The notes below the pieces were generated by a model, which made no database searches, was not told where the DNA came from, and worked only from the letters and a program-made list of their open reading frames with translations. The position numbers and the translations under genes were made by a program. A stretch of DNA of 64,000 nucleotides. It comes from DATBQN01 sp963799925 (GTDB lineage: Bacteria; Acidobacteriota; Thermoanaerobaculia; Multivoradales; UBA5704). Of the stretch, positions 62,489 through 64,000 are shown piece after piece. The stretch spans positions 682,001 to 746,000 of the forward strand of contig CAWCYZ010000004.1 of assembly GCA_963799925.1 (NCBI GenBank). The letters run 5' to 3'. Each line of letters opens with the position of its first letter. Position 1 is the stretch's first letter.

Positions 62489-62605
62489 CTACGGCCTTCC
62501 CCCGGGTCGTCCTCCCGGGCGGCTCCCGAGCGCTCTGGCTGCTGCTCTTGGTAAGAATGAGTGGAGAGCTGCTCTCGCCGGACGGTCCGAAAGGGGCCTA
62601 GGCGC

Positions 62606-62634
62606 TTTACACGATCGAGGAAAGGTCATACAAT
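62606..62634 (+). promoter_or_regulatory. Promoter of the tRNA-Thr/tuf transcript
   Basis: TTTACA (62606-62611) and TACAAT (62629-62634) are separated by 17 bases, about 60 bases upstream of the mature tRNA 5' end. This is a good sigma70-type match in front of two highly expressed genes. Confidence 0.65.
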
Positions 62635-62698
62635 TGTCGGGTTTGACCGTCGAAGTCGTCCCGAGCCCCGAGCCTCGGGCGGCTGGACGGGTGTCTCA

Positions 62699-62773
<75 letters not shown>

Positions 62774-62858
62774 AGCATTGAAGCGAATCGCACCAATCAG
62801 CCGAATCATGCCCATCATGAACCAGGCTCAGGAACAGCTAGGAGGCATTTGAGACGCC

Positions 62859-64000
<1,142 letters not shown>

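Noticed and set aside
62558..62602. 14-codon open frame between metF and the tRNA (possible leader peptide)
   Set aside because: No good ribosome binding site, no run of regulatory codons and no attenuator-like hairpin pair; it is short enough to be chance.

Overview
The window is a GC-rich bacterial chromosome segment dominated by one large exopolysaccharide / surface-glycan locus. Gene content (Wza, Wzc and CpsB homologues, Sat-CysC, MetF, a tRNA-Thr next to tuf) and the EF-Tu sequence suit a Gram-negative lineage such as Acidobacteriota or a neighbouring phylum. That placement is an inference from protein style, not a phylogeny.

Layout. 1-4.5 kb (+): a secreted clan GH-A glycosidase-like protein with a Cys-repeat tail, then a unit encoding a double-thioredoxin membrane protein and a very Cys-rich, apparently Tat-exported protein. 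4.5-33.8 kb (almost all -): about two dozen tightly overlapping glycan genes: GT4, GT2 and GT9 glycosyltransferases, FkbM-type and other methyltransferases, a NodU-type carbamoyltransferase, an extended SDR epimerase, an acyltransferase, a perosamine-synthase-like aminotransferase with a NeuD/PglD-like acyltransferase, AsnB, a flippase and a Wzy/WaaL-like protein. Most junctions are 4-base start/stop overlaps (GTGA, TTGA, ATGA). 33.8-35.2 kb: an accessory island with a 20-bp-period repeat array, a mazEF toxin-antitoxin pair, and a partial direct duplication of the cysQ 3' end flanking that pair. 35.2-37.9 kb (-): Sat-CysC fusion and CysQ. 38.2-45.8 kb (-): secreted protein, TPR protein, CpsB/YwqE phosphatase, Wzc-like tyrosine autokinase, Wza-like export protein and an outer-membrane barrel. 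45.9-52.2 kb: two more O-antigen-ligase-like membrane proteins, TPR proteins and a nucleotidyltransferase. 52.2-55.1 kb (+): Sec11-like S26 peptidase, HprK-related kinase, PqqD-like protein and radical SAM/SPASM protein. 55.1-59.5 kb (-): a C25 (gingipain-type) peptidase, a large secreted protein and a 55-residue peptide that looks like a RiPP precursor. 59.7-61.2 kb (-): the initiating sugar-phosphate transferase. 61.4-64 kb (+): metF, tRNA-Thr and the start of tuf.

How it fits together. The polyprenyl-phosphate sugar transferase would start the repeat unit. The 4.5-33.8 kb genes would build, decorate and flip it. Wzy-like proteins would polymerise or ligate it, and Wzc/CpsB/Wza plus the barrel would control and export it. 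Interleaved is what looks like an HPr-rel-A-type peptide-modification system (nucleotidyltransferase, HprK-like kinase, PqqD, radical SAM) with a candidate precursor peptide and two candidate processing proteases. This is the most interesting possible new system here.

Two other signals stand out. One is a 90-nt element found just 3' of three unrelated genes, with a terminal stem that changes sequence but keeps pairing. The other is the duplicated cysQ end around mazEF. Many genes, mainly at 13-14, 28-33 and 51-59 kb, are broken by single-base frame changes in GC-rich runs. I treat these mostly as probable sequence or assembly errors, and such genes are marked 'frameshifted'.
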